A stretch of DNA of 64,000 nt from Lactiplantibacillus paraplantarum (GTDB lineage: Bacteria; Bacillota; Bacilli; Lactobacillales; Lactobacillaceae): NCBI RefSeq assembly GCF_003641145.1, contig NZ_CP032744.1:1736001-1800000 (forward strand), read 5' to 3'. Below, piece by piece: positions 29,235 to 37,552 of this stretch; the stretch's first letter is position 1; each line of letters begins with the position of its first letter. Under the pieces are notes generated by a model that was not told the DNA's origin, did no database searches, and was given only the letters and a program-made list of their open reading frames with translations. Made by a program: the position numbers and the translations under genes.

Positions 29235-29627
29235 ATGTGGTTTTTACGTCATCATGATCAGACTAGAGTTCAAGCCCCAGTCGCAGGTATTTATCAGACC
29301 ATCCCCACAGTCGCCAACCCACAACGAATGGGTTTACTTGCCATGCAGCCAACGGACGCTGTGATTAACGCCCCACTGGATGGTGACATCATTAGCTTGT
29401 CATCATCCAGGGTCTCCTTCAAAGCACTCAATGGCCAGCGCTTTGAACTTCGTATCGACACACCAGACTATCAAAACAGCTGTGATTGGCAAGTCCGGAT
29501 TGGTGATTCTGTCTCGCCACTAACCATCTTAGGCACACTCAATGGCAACTTGGCAAGTATCATCATATCCATCTACCGGATTGACTCAATACCCGCGACC
29601 AACTTAGTGACGGCAGCCAACGACTAG
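29235..29627 (+). CDS. Degenerate PTS EIIA (glucose-type)-like protein
   Basis: A 130-residue protein with the outline of a PTS EIIA-Glc beta-sandwich: an N-terminal APVAGIY segment, INAPLDGDIISL and a GDSVSPLTILGTL C-terminus (normally Gd.V..G..L). The two active-site His regions are changed. Where families have a HAIGI-type His, this has SRVSFKALNG; where they have LIHIGIDTV, it has ELRIDTPDY, without His. It therefore probably cannot carry phosphate in the usual way and may be a regulatory or scaffold relative. No other PTS gene is near. The fold assignment is by eye. Confidence 0.6.
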   Translation: MWFLRHHDQTRVQAPVAGIYQTIPTVANPQRMGLLAMQPTDAVINAPLDGDIISLSSSRVSFKALNGQRFELRIDTPDYQNSCDWQVRIGDSVSPLTILGTLNGNLASIIISIYRIDSIPATNLVTAAND

Positions 29628-29936
29628 TTTGATACTTTAGATTCAACATCCCCGTTCGGTGAGCTTAACTGTCATATTCGCAAAGTAATCTGTTAGCTGA
29701 TCAGGTACGCCAATTACAAAACAGCGCTTGCGTCATTAACTTGCAACTTCGTATGGCCTTCTTTTTATAGAATTCCACACAAAGCTGCTTTTTTTGCCCT
29801 GCTGACAAATTGAAATCATTAAGTGTCATCGCATACGGTAACACTCAATATAAAATTGAACCACAGCAGTGTTTACTAGCGTCTTAATTGACTAGTTATC
29901 GCGAATCCATTACAATTTTTGTGACTCGATAATTGA
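29628..29936. other. Intergenic region upstream of the glycosyltransferase promoter
   Basis: AT-rich, no ORF with a plausible RBS, no strong terminator behind the EIIA-like gene. Nothing recognised. Confidence 0.5.
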
Positions 29937-29965
29937 TTGCTTTATACCTTAATTCGGGCTATGAT
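29937..29965 (+). promoter_or_regulatory. Promoter of the glycosyltransferase gene
   Basis: -35 TTGCTT (29937-29942), 17-bp spacer, -10 TATGAT (29960-29965). It implies a long leader of about 130 nt before the gene, in which I see no known riboswitch. Confidence 0.6.
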
Positions 29966-30103
29966 ATTCATACTGGTTTAAAATGCTTTTCTTTATTGAT
30001 TAGTGAGCGACTACTATTCAACCGGTGCCAATTGGTATCGATCACCAAGCCAAAACGCAATTGATTCGTCTAAAAATTATGAAAAGGTCGGATACTAATA
30101 ATT

Positions 30104-31045
30104 ATGAAAACCATGAGTCTAGTTGTTCCGTGTTATAACGAGGAACCTACGATTGAAATATTTTATCATACCGTTGAAAAAGTTCTAGCGGATAATCCGG
30201 AGGCGTTCAACGATATCACAACTGAATATGTCTTTGTCAATGACGGCTCTTCCGACGACACGCTGAACGTGCTACGTACATTAAACGCTGCTCATCCTGA
30301 TACTGTGCATTACGTTTCATTTTCTCGGAATTTCGGGAAAGAAGCTGGCTTATTGGCAGGTCTGGAACATACAATTGGGGATTATGTGGCCGTCATGGAC
30401 GTTGACCTACAAGATCCGCCGACTTTGTTGCCTAAAATGTTGGCTATGCTTCAAAGTGGCGAGTACGACTGTATTGGTACAATGCGGGAAAATCGTGCTG
30501 GTGAGCCCTTTATTCGTTCGTTTTTATCGCGTTCGTTTTACTCAATTGTTAATAAAATTTCAAAAGTACAAATTATTCCTAATGCCCGCGATTATCGCTT
30601 AATGACGCGCCAAATGGTTGATGCCATCTTAGAATTACCCGAATATAATCGTTTTTCTAAGGGGATCTTTAACTGGGTCGGTTTTCGGACAACTTATTTA
30701 AAATTTGAAAACCAACCCCGGTCTGCCGGCGAAACTCATTGGTCAATCTGGCAGCTCTTCAACTACTCAATGGACGCCATCGTTGACTTCTCTGATGTTC
30801 CCCTGAAAATTGCTACGTTTACGGGCGGCCTACTTTCCTTAGCTTCCATTATCAGTATTTTTGTCGTAATTATTCGCAAATTACTATTTAATAATAGTGT
30901 CAGTGGTTGGGCCTCAACCGTCACGATTTTGCTCTTAATTGGGGGCATTCAACTGTTCTGCCTGGGCATTATTGGTAATTACATTGGTAAGATTTACATT
31001 GAATCAAAGCACCGGCCTCACTACATTGTGCAAGAGAAAAAATAA
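30104..31045 (+). CDS. Membrane GT2 glycosyltransferase (GtrB/bactoprenol glucosyltransferase type)
   Basis: A 313-residue family 2 glycosyltransferase. The N-terminal GT-A domain starts SLVVPCYNEEPT, with NDGSSDD (Asp47) and the metal motif DVDLQDPP (Asp99/Asp101). The ANARDYRLM-type region (NARDYRLMTRQMV) is as in GtrB/DPMS-like enzymes. Two C-terminal membrane helices lie at about 228-258 and 270-297. Such enzymes transfer glucose or a related sugar from the nucleotide donor to undecaprenyl phosphate for wall or teichoic acid decoration. It is monocistronic, without a flippase neighbour. The RBS is poor, and ATG 30113 is an alternative start. Confidence 0.9.
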   Translation: MKTMSLVVPCYNEEPTIEIFYHTVEKVLADNPEAFNDITTEYVFVNDGSSDDTLNVLRTLNAAHPDTVHYVSFSRNFGKEAGLLAGLEHTIGDYVAVMDVDLQDPPTLLPKMLAMLQSGEYDCIGTMRENRAGEPFIRSFLSRSFYSIVNKISKVQIIPNARDYRLMTRQMVDAILELPEYNRFSKGIFNWVGFRTTYLKFENQPRSAGETHWSIWQLFNYSMDAIVDFSDVPLKIATFTGGLLSLASIISIFVVIIRKLLFNNSVSGWASTVTILLLIGGIQLFCLGIIGNYIGKIYIESKHRPHYIVQEKK

Positions 31046-31112
31046 CCCATTCATAATTGTCCAATACCGCTTTAATTGTTAGATACTACTACAAAATCCA
31101 ACCTGCTTCTAC

Positions 31113-31147
31113 CTGCTGTCAATTTAATTATTGATGGCAGTTTTTTT
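31113..31147 (+). terminator. Terminator after the glycosyltransferase gene
   Basis: Stem CTGC-TG-TCAAT/ATTGA-TG-GCAG (a 2x2 internal loop), followed by seven T. Confidence 0.75.
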
Positions 31148-31319
31148 GACTCTTGTTAGTTGATGATATTATATTCAAACCCTCATTTACTTACAGATTG
31201 ATTTTTTGACATCCGCCTAGCCACTTGCCGACTTAACGGTATCCTGGCACAAACTGAGTTTAATTTACATTCAATTCACTTAACGTTGCTGTAAATATGC
31301 CTCCCTATCATTATCGTAT
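31148..31319. other. Intergenic spacer between two terminators
   Basis: AT-rich spacer between the plus-strand glycosyltransferase terminator and the terminator of the LCP operon. No ORF or signal recognised. Confidence 0.5.
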
Positions 31320-31365
31320 ATAAAACGACCCAGCAGTATCAAACAAAACTGTCTGGGTCGTTTTG
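31320..31365. terminator. Terminator of the ABC-LCP operon, bidirectional
   Basis: A 12-bp perfect stem AAAACGACCCAG/CTGGGTCGTTTT with a 19-nt loop and T-rich tails in both directions. Confidence 0.85.
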
Positions 31366-31404
31366 GTTATTGAGTAGTGTCCCCTTGCTAACAATTACCA
31401 GAAT

Positions 31405-32565
31405 CTAATGTATCGTATACATTGTTTCAGTTCTATCTGAAACTCGAAAACCATTTTTCAACGGCACCGCTGCTGGTAATTTACCAATAGCAGTGTTACC
31501 AGCATGCCCCACGTACACATGCGATTGGCCATAATGCGTATCAGCCTTAGCTTCATCCGTTTTACTTTCAACGCTCTCATCACTGGCATACCGATAATGC
31601 CCGTTAGTTGTGAAGGTCTGCGAAGGCAAGTCCGGCCGTAGCCCAGCGGCGGCTTGTAATTGCCGACTCACCTGTTTGCGACTGTCTGGGTAAACCTCTA
31701 CCATACTACGACCAGCAATATCAAACGTTCGCCACTCAAATGTCAATCGTTTTACTCGATATTGCTTAAAAGTTTTACGACTTTTAAACAGTGTTAACAT
31801 ATCGTAATCCGTCAAATTAGTCCTCATTTGATCTTTCAAATCACCGACAACTTTGGCCCCTTTAGACGAAAGCCCTTCCTGATTCAAGCGCTTGACCATT
31901 GCGTAAAAGACGGCTTGCTGCCGAAAACCACGGTGTTGATCGTTGTCGATATGTCTTTCGCGTGCATAGGCCAATGCACGTGCACCAGACATCGGTTGCA
32001 AACCTGCTTTAAATTTTTCTGGTTTGCCCCAGTAATTTTGTCCGATAAAGTCACGATCAACATTAACTTCAACGGGGCCAACATCATCAATGGCCCTAAT
32101 AAAACCATCCCAATTAACAGTTAGATAATAATCAATTGGCAAATTCAAATAATGTTCAACGGTCGCCACCGCCGCTGCATCACCACCATAGGTATACGCC
32201 GATTCAATACGCTGATAACCATGATATTGCTGCGAATGGATCTTAACAAAAGTATCCCGTAATAAACTACATAAGGTCATTGTTTTAGTCTTATGGTTTA
32301 CAATGACTACCATCATTCCATCCGTGCGCGTTGTCGACAATTTGCGCTTGCCACTATTATCTAACCCCATCAATAAAAAAGTACTGACTGGTTGCTGGGT
32401 CAAATTATGATGCGGCTTGATAACTCGTGACTCATGGAACGAGTGCAACATGTCAAATAATCGAATACCTTGAATTGTAAAAACCACTAACATAAAGGTT
32501 ATACAACTCGTTACTAGTACAATTAGTCGTTTTCTTTGCCATTTAGGCAGTTGCCGCCTTCTCAT
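31405..32565 (-). CDS. LytR-CpsA-Psr (LCP) family protein
   Basis: 386 residues from ATG 32565, which stands 4 nt after the ABC ATPase stop with GGGGGGAC as RBS. One N-terminal membrane helix (LIVLVTSCITFMLVVFTIQG) follows a basic stretch, so the rest is outside the cell. The LCP core shows LLMGLDNSG, TRTDGMMVV, LLRDTFV and AYARERHIDNDQHRGFRQQ, with the Arg and Asp residues that bind the lipid pyrophosphate. LCP enzymes attach teichoic acids or polysaccharides to peptidoglycan. Its place as the last gene of an M-box-controlled ABC operon suggests a link between wall polymers and divalent cations; that is an inference. Confidence 0.92.
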   Translation of the reverse strand: MRRRQLPKWQRKRLIVLVTSCITFMLVVFTIQGIRLFDMLHSFHESRVIKPHHNLTQQPVSTFLLMGLDNSGKRKLSTTRTDGMMVVIVNHKTKTMTLCSLLRDTFVKIHSQQYHGYQRIESAYTYGGDAAAVATVEHYLNLPIDYYLTVNWDGFIRAIDDVGPVEVNVDRDFIGQNYWGKPEKFKAGLQPMSGARALAYARERHIDNDQHRGFRQQAVFYAMVKRLNQEGLSSKGAKVVGDLKDQMRTNLTDYDMLTLFKSRKTFKQYRVKRLTFEWRTFDIAGRSMVEVYPDSRKQVSRQLQAAAGLRPDLPSQTFTTNGHYRYASDESVESKTDEAKADTHYGQSHVYVGHAGNTAIGKLPAAVPLKNGFRVSDRTETMYTIH

Positions 32566-32569
32566 AAAC

Positions 32570-33361
32570 TCAGTCCCCCCGCATTTCATTCATATCGCGC
32601 TTAAATTGATCAGTAATTGCCATTGTTTTTGCCCAAATTTGTTGCTCAGTACGTTGATTTCTAGGCGTCTTAATCTGATAAGTGTTCATAATTTGTGCAG
32701 GTTGCCCTCCTAGTACATAAATGACGTCTGAAAGGCGAACTGCTTCAGAAATATTATGCGTTATCAAAACAATCGCTTGCATTTTAAATTTCCTGCGTTC
32801 CCATAATGTGATCAAATCTTGCCCTAACCGCTGCCCTGTTAAAACATCCAGTGCTGAAAACGGTTCATCCAAAAGGAGCAGTTCTGGCTCAACAGCAAGT
32901 GCACGCGCAAAACCAACGCGTTGTTTCATTCCTCCAGATAGTTCATAGGGGTATGCATTTTCCAACCCTTTTAAACCAATCAAATTAATTAAATTGTCAA
33001 TTTGAGCGTCAACATATTGACAGTCAGAATTAAGCTGACTTTCTAGGCCAAACATGATATTTTGACGTACTGTCAACCATGGAAATAGCGCAAAATTCTG
33101 AAATACCATACTCATCCGGCGATCAGGAGCCGTGACTAAATTACCATCAAAAGTAATGGCGCCATAGCTGGGCTGAATAATCCCCGCAATCATTCGTAAT
33201 AGTGTTGATTTCCCGACACCCGACGAACCAATAATACTAATAAACTGGTGCGTTTGAACTTGCAAACTAACCGCTTCTAAAATCAGTTCAGACTGCCGCT
33301 GTTTTGAAAGTATAAATGACTTTGAAACGTGATCAACATCTAATAAAACTGCTTTTTTCAA
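32570..33361 (-). CDS. ABC transporter ATPase (nitrate/sulfonate/taurine-type)
   Basis: A 263-residue nucleotide-binding subunit. Walker [10 protein letters not shown] (45-53), Q-loop Gln88, signature LSGGMKQR (141-148), Walker B with DEP (165-167), H-loop His202. The closest general pattern is TauB/SsuB/NrtD-type importers, including [16 protein letters not shown] after Q88. It lies 18 nt after the double permease gene and 4 nt before the LCP gene. No solute-binding protein gene is nearby. Confidence 0.93.
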   Translation of the reverse strand: MKKAVLLDVDHVSKSFILSKQRQSELILEAVSLQVQTHQFISIIGSSGVGKSTLLRMIAGIIQPSYGAITFDGNLVTAPDRRMSMVFQNFALFPWLTVRQNIMFGLESQLNSDCQYVDAQIDNLINLIGLKGLENAYPYELSGGMKQRVGFARALAVEPELLLLDEPFSALDVLTGQRLGQDLITLWERRKFKMQAIVLITHNISEAVRLSDVIYVLGGQPAQIMNTYQIKTPRNQRTEQQIWAKTMAITDQFKRDMNEMRGD

Positions 33362-33379
33362 CTTAAACTCCTCCTCGTA

Positions 33380-35122
33380 TTAATAATGAAAGCGACGTTC
33401 AGCAAATCGATATAATGGTTGCCAAATCAACACAACGCATAACCCAACAATGACACAAATAATCAGTACGCCAGTTGCTTCTGCAGGTTTATTATTGATA
33501 TTTTTGGCAATGTAAGCACCAAGTCCAGTAACTGCATACTGATGGGTACCCCAGCTAATCAATTCAGCCGCAATATCAGCATTCCAAGCTGCCCCAGCAG
33601 CATTAATAATTGCGGTAATGAGGGCGGGAAACAGTGATGGAATTAAAAAATGTGTCCACCAACGCCACCCTGACAGGTGAAAAACATTAACAACATCTTT
33701 GATATCACTGGGAATTGCCAGATATCCCGCAATAATGTTGAAAAAAAAGTACCATTGAGTTCCAGTCATTATCAATGGAATGACCCACCAATGCTGTGTT
33801 GTCCCCGTCAGCGTAATCATTAATGCAACAATTGGAACATAAATATCCGCGGGAATTGATCCTAAAACCTGTCCAACCGGTTGAATCAGTTTTAATCGCC
33901 GTGCATCACTGGCAACCCATACGGCAAGTGGAATAAAAATAAGCGCCGAAAGTAAAACAGCTATCAAAACACGACTAGTTGTTAGGAAGGTCCATTTAAA
34001 CAAAACACTTAAATTAATCCAATCAAGATATTTTATTAGTAATACACCCAAGCGATATAGACCAACAGCTATTACTAGCCACCATGCAATGCGCCAATAT
34101 ACTGTATATTTTTTTAATATTCGTATAATCCGTGAAAAGCCCAGTTTTTGCCATTGCTTTGGAGCACCATATAACCACCAATACCGGATATGACGATGGA
34201 ATCGCTTAACTAACAGCGGCACTTTAGCCATAACCATCAAATCATAGACTTGCGATTGCTGTGGTAGTTGGCTATCGGTACTCGTACCATATTTATAATG
34301 TGCCGTTCCTTTAATCAGTGGTTGAAAAATAAACACATTGACCAATAACACACAGATAACTAGCGCAATCACTGCATTAATAACAGCACCAAAATTAGCT
34401 GTATCAAGCGCAATCTGGATGTATGATCCAATTCCTGGTAGCACCACTGTTTCATTTTTAGGAACCATGATCGTCGCTTGTTCACAAGCGACTAGGGCAA
34501 ACCAAGCAGCCGATTGAGAAATGACAATATTCCATAGAATGCTCGGTGTCGCATAAAGGAATTCTAAGCGCCAAAATCGTTGCCAGCTATTACAGCCAAA
34601 TTGCTTAGCCACTGTCATCAAGTCTTCGGGCGTAACCCGAAGTGACTGATAGAGAGCCAACATAATATTCCAGGCCTGTGCAGTAAAAACGCCGAAAATA
34701 GCAACGGCCTCAACACCTAGCACATTATTGGGAAACAATCCCATGAACCATGCAGTTGTAAACGTTAAAAACCCCAATAACGGCACCGACTCCAATAAAT
34801 TAACAATCGGCAAAATAACATAGCGTGCACTTCGATAGCGCGCTGCTAATACGCCAAAAATCAAAGAAAACAATATTGAGTAGCCCATTCCAATGAATAG
34901 TCTCGTTGTTGTTCGTAACGCAGCCGCTACTAAATGTGACATTGTTAAGTAGCCTTTCCCTCCCGTAGTATCTAAATAACCTTGAGTGGGTAATCGACTG
35001 AGCGGCAGGTTCATCTTGGCAATGCACCAGCCAATCATAAGCAAAATTCCAATACTTAGTCCAAGCCACATCATCGTTCCCACCACAGAACGTACTTTAA
35101 TCCCTCTTTTTAAACTTGTCAT
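33380..35122 (-). CDS. ABC transporter permease with two fused transmembrane domains
   Basis: A 580-residue protein made of two BPD_transp_1-type halves. The first (about 1-290) has the ATPase-docking loop AKQFGCNSWQRFWRLEFLYA. The second (about 345-580) has FHLSGWRWWTHFLIPSLFPA followed by AWNADIAAELISWG. Both resemble TauC/SsuC/NrtB permeases; the fusion would give a full channel from one chain. About twelve membrane segments are visible. Its mRNA leader holds an M-box riboswitch and a terminator, so expression should rise when Mg2+ is low. The cargo may be Mg2+ or something linked to it, but sequence alone does not say. Confidence 0.9.
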   Translation of the reverse strand: MTSLKRGIKVRSVVGTMMWLGLSIGILLMIGWCIAKMNLPLSRLPTQGYLDTTGGKGYLTMSHLVAAALRTTTRLFIGMGYSILFSLIFGVLAARYRSARYVILPIVNLLESVPLLGFLTFTTAWFMGLFPNNVLGVEAVAIFGVFTAQAWNIMLALYQSLRVTPEDLMTVAKQFGCNSWQRFWRLEFLYATPSILWNIVISQSAAWFALVACEQATIMVPKNETVVLPGIGSYIQIALDTANFGAVINAVIALVICVLLVNVFIFQPLIKGTAHYKYGTSTDSQLPQQSQVYDLMVMAKVPLLVKRFHRHIRYWWLYGAPKQWQKLGFSRIIRILKKYTVYWRIAWWLVIAVGLYRLGVLLIKYLDWINLSVLFKWTFLTTSRVLIAVLLSALIFIPLAVWVASDARRLKLIQPVGQVLGSIPADIYVPIVALMITLTGTTQHWWVIPLIMTGTQWYFFFNIIAGYLAIPSDIKDVVNVFHLSGWRWWTHFLIPSLFPALITAIINAAGAAWNADIAAELISWGTHQYAVTGLGAYIAKNINNKPAEATGVLIICVIVGLCVVLIWQPLYRFAERRFHY

Positions 35123-35157
35123 GGGGACTCCTTTCCATGTTCAAGTTGTTTTTAGGC

Positions 35158-35193
35158 AAATAAAACCCCATTAGCAAATTGCAGCTAATGGGG
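35158..35193 (-). terminator. Terminator of the M-box expression platform
   Basis: A 10-bp perfect stem CCCCATTAGC/GCTAATGGGG with an 8-nt loop is followed on the minus strand by TTTTATTT. It lies downstream of the M-box aptamer and about 40 nt before the permease start. Confidence 0.85.
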
Positions 35194-35237
35194 TAAAAAA
35201 CTAAAATGGATAACGATTTTTGCATCGACGCATTCAT

Positions 35238-35385
35238 TGAGTTTTAGCACTTTAAGACGTAAGAACTAGTCTAGTTATCTTGAAAGAGCCTTAATTCGGC
35301 AAATTCTGCTTTACTCATTCCTGTCTCTCGACATTTCTGGGCGATAACCTATATTCTTAAAGTAACCTCACCTAATTGCAACTGA
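35238..35385 (-). ncRNA. M-box (ykoK) magnesium riboswitch
   Basis: On the minus strand the conserved core elements appear in order and spacing: TTAGGTGAGG, then CGCCCAGAAATGTCGAGAGA, CAGGAATGAGTAAAGCAGAA, GCCGAATTAAGG, and the distal AGTGCTAAAACTC. These match what is known of the M-box RNA that senses Mg2+ and, when bound, favours a terminator. Here a promoter lies just upstream and an intrinsic terminator just downstream, so this is a complete OFF-type switch. The usual targets are MgtE, MgtA or CorA; here it precedes an ABC transporter. Confidence 0.93.
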
Positions 35386-35414
35386 TTTTTATTGCTGATG
35401 TAATCAACAATGCT

Positions 35415-35443
35415 ATCATAGTTTCAAGATCTTTAATCGTCAA
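35415..35443 (-). promoter_or_regulatory. Promoter of the M-box-ABC-LCP operon
   Basis: Minus-strand -35 TTGACG (35438-35443), 17-bp spacer, -10 TATGAT (35415-35420). The transcript would start near 35408 and lead straight into the M-box. Confidence 0.85.
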
Positions 35444-35600
35444 TAAAAATTAGCTAATAATAATCATTAACAAGTGATTATTTATACTTTTTAGGTTTCC
35501 TTTATAATCGTAACTTTTACTTAACTATTTATCTCTAAACAAATTACTCGTACTGTCTAACTTAAAATTTGGCCTTTAATTGCCACAAAAATCCTGTTAC
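35444..35600. other. Intergenic region after the FtsW/RodA gene
   Basis: Very AT-rich. A weak minus-strand hairpin AATAATCA/TGATTATT (about 35459-35482) without a proper T run may be a poor terminator for the upstream gene. No ORF. Confidence 0.4.
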
Positions 35601-36812
35601 TTAGTGAAAAATTCTCGGTACCGAAAAAATGGAGCGCACGTTAGGATACTGTGTCGCAAGAACCAAGCCAACCCCCATAAAATCGCCAATTATGGCCGAA
35701 CCTCCCTGACTAACAAAAGGTAACGGAATTCCCGTTAAAGGTAACAGCCCAATCGTCATGCCAATGTTTTCAAACATATGGAAAGCTAGCATTACGGCTA
35801 CTCCAGTGGAAACGTAGACATAAAATCGGCGTCGACTAGCGAATGCTGAGCGAAAAATCAGATAAAACAAGTACATGTAAACGATAAGCAAGACACTACA
35901 GCCAATGAATCCAGTTGTCTCACCAACAACCGAAAAAATCCTATCTGATTCCCTAACTGGCACATAAACAGCGTTATGAGTTACACCATTCCCAGTTAAT
36001 CCACCCACACCAACCGCTCGCATACTTTGCCACAATTGATAGCTTTGATCCGAGACGCCATTGCTTGGGTTAAGCCACGTATTGATGCGATCAAACTGGT
36101 ACAATTTAAATCCGATATGAGATAACAGAGATTGGCCCGTACTCGATGTCGCTAACCAAATTAAAATAACCCCAATGGATCCAGCCACCAATAACACACG
36201 CCATAAAAAACTAAATCGGCATGGTGAAACAATCAGCATACCAATGAAAATTGTCAGAAAAACTAACGTCGTTCCAAAATCATTGATGATTTTCAACGCA
36301 ACAATAATTGGAAAAGTGTAAATAACTAGGCGACGTGTCAACCGCCAATCCGCATTAAAATTATTGTGGGGTCCCCATTGTTGATCTTGAACGATTAACC
36401 GGCCCATCATTAAAATATAGAGCGGTTTCATAACTTCAACTGGTTGAAAAGTCAGTGTACCAATTGCAAACCAACTTTTAGCCCCTGTTTGAACATAATA
36501 TTCTCGACTATAGAAGACCAATAAAAGTATCAATAACAGCATGCCAATTGAATAGCCAATCGGGGCCCACTGCATCAATTGGTTTTCACTTAGGTGAAGC
36601 ATCGTTGTCGCTATCAATGCACCTACAAGGTACCAGAGACATTGCATCATTGTCGTCCGGACAGGATCAATCACTTTTAAATCATGCAGACAAGCATAGT
36701 AAATAGCCCACATACCAATACAACAGAGTATGATGATACATAATATAATCCCCCAACCATAGTCGCCAATATGTTTATGCTGTTGCCACCGACCAAGTTC
36801 TCTATTATTCAT
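35601..36812 (-). CDS. rodA: FtsW/RodA/SpoVE-family peptidoglycan glycosyltransferase
   Basis: A 403-residue SEDS protein with about ten membrane segments. Conserved SEDS blocks: TLTFQPVEVMKP, the NDFGTTLV block, VPVRESDRIFSVVGETTGFI and LPLTGIPLPFVSQGGSA near the C-terminus. SEDS proteins polymerise lipid II together with a class B penicillin-binding protein. RodA (elongation) is preferred over FtsW because no division genes are close, but the two cannot be separated with certainty here. GGGGGG stands 6 nt before the ATG. Confidence 0.88.
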   Translation of the reverse strand: MNNRELGRWQQHKHIGDYGWGIILCIIILCCIGMWAIYYACLHDLKVIDPVRTTMMQCLWYLVGALIATTMLHLSENQLMQWAPIGYSIGMLLLILLLVFYSREYYVQTGAKSWFAIGTLTFQPVEVMKPLYILMMGRLIVQDQQWGPHNNFNADWRLTRRLVIYTFPIIVALKIINDFGTTLVFLTIFIGMLIVSPCRFSFLWRVLLVAGSIGVILIWLATSSTGQSLLSHIGFKLYQFDRINTWLNPSNGVSDQSYQLWQSMRAVGVGGLTGNGVTHNAVYVPVRESDRIFSVVGETTGFIGCSVLLIVYMYLFYLIFRSAFASRRRFYVYVSTGVAVMLAFHMFENIGMTIGLLPLTGIPLPFVSQGGSAIIGDFMGVGLVLATQYPNVRSIFSVPRIFH

Positions 36813-37101
36813 TTGTTACCCCCCATAAATAAAATTTATACCGGGCTTAGTATAGCGGTAAATCCAAATATTTTATATTTTAAGTGACATTTTTAGGCTT
36901 AATTAATCGATTTAACCAGATTCTAAATATTGCATTAAAATCTTAATCATCTCGGCTAAGCCTCTTGGTAGCCACGATAAATTAATTGATACAACATTTG
37001 ATCATTATTACGGTTAATATTTTGCACGTTGTTGACTAATCGTCTTAAAAACTTAGCGTCAGTCTAACATTTGACGCTACTTTAAATCTTTTGAATAAAT
37101 A
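36813..37101. promoter_or_regulatory. rodA-tRNA intergenic region
   Basis: Contains a minus-strand -10 TATACT (36849-36854) that may serve rodA, with a weak -35. An 8-bp hairpin TAGCGTCA/TGACGCTA (37054-37079), followed on the minus strand by AGTTTTT, could block transcription entering from the prophage side. Otherwise nothing recognised. Confidence 0.4.
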
Positions 37102-37130
37102 TTTATTCCAGCAGAAAATTATGCTATACT
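37102..37130 (+). promoter_or_regulatory. tRNA-Ser promoter
   Basis: Extended -10 TGCTATACT (hexamer 37125-37130) with a weak -35 TTTATT 17 bp upstream; about 15 nt before the tRNA. Confidence 0.7.
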
Positions 37131-37145
37131 TATTAAGTACCATAT

Positions 37146-37233
37146 GGAGAGTTGGCAGAGTGGTAATGCACCGGACTCGAAATCCGGCGAACCGGCTAAT
37201 ACCGGCGCGCAGGTTCAAATCCTGTACTCTCCT
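37146..37233 (+). tRNA. tRNA-Ser (anticodon CGA)
   Basis: 88 nt with acceptor stem GGAGAGT/ACTCTCC, D-loop GGCAGAGTGGTAATGCA, anticodon stem CCGGA/TCCGG around loop CTCGAAA (anticodon CGA, reads UCG), a long class II variable arm (CGAACCGGCTAATACCGGCG) and T-loop GGTTCAAATCC. The gene is intact. A prophage begins right after its 3' end, so it is the likely integration target with the 3' end restored by the phage. Confidence 0.95.
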
Positions 37234-37261
37234 TAAATTGATTATCTGTACCAGCCTTGAG

Positions 37262-37296
37262 CGTCGTCAATCGTTGAGTTGACGGCGTTTTTATTT
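37262..37296 (+). terminator. Terminator downstream of tRNA-Ser
   Basis: A 9-bp stem GCGT-CGTCAA type (37262-37270 with 37279-37287) and a following T run. Confidence 0.75.
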
Positions 37297-37335
37297 TAAT
37301 TTAATTGTTTCAAAACGGCTTTAATTGATATAATG

Positions 37336-37410
37336 GTGCACTTTTTGGTGCACTTTTACGAAAAAACATCAAATTTCGACGATTTAGTGCACTCAAAAGT
37401 GCACCAAAAA
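37336..37410. repeat. GTGCAC repeat cluster (candidate integrase arm sites)
   Basis: Four copies of GTGCAC lie at 37336, 37348, 37387 and 37399: two pairs, each with 12-bp spacing. The second and fourth copies sit in a perfect 16-bp inverted repeat, TTTTTGGTGCACTTTT (37342-37357) and its complement (37395-37410). Next to the tRNA at a prophage end, this resembles arm-type binding sites of tyrosine integrases. A cruciform or repressor site is an alternative. Confidence 0.55.
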
Positions 37411-37507
37411 AATCCACACCACTGTAACTCATTGTGCCCCAAGGGGTTACAGCAACGGTAAATGCACATGACGCCTAGGCGGTTAAAATATATGGAGTAA
37501 ATAAATT
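37411..37507. other. Prophage end, non-coding
   Basis: Between the repeat cluster and the endolysin terminator. No ORF with RBS. Probably part of the attachment region. Confidence 0.4.
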
Positions 37508-37551
37508 AAAAAAGCCCCACACCAACCATTATGGTCAGTGTGAGGCTTTTT
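37508..37551 (-). terminator. Terminator of the prophage late operon
   Basis: Stem AAAAAGCC-CACAC/GTGTGAGGCTTTTT with an inner ACCAT/ATGGT helix, right after the endolysin stop codon; T runs flank both sides. Confidence 0.88.
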
Positions 37552-37552
37552 G

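Noticed and set aside
37054..37079. Attachment site on the left side of the tRNA
   Set aside because: The hairpin there is a terminator-like element; prophage genes start on the other side of the tRNA and nothing phage-like lies between rodA and the tRNA.
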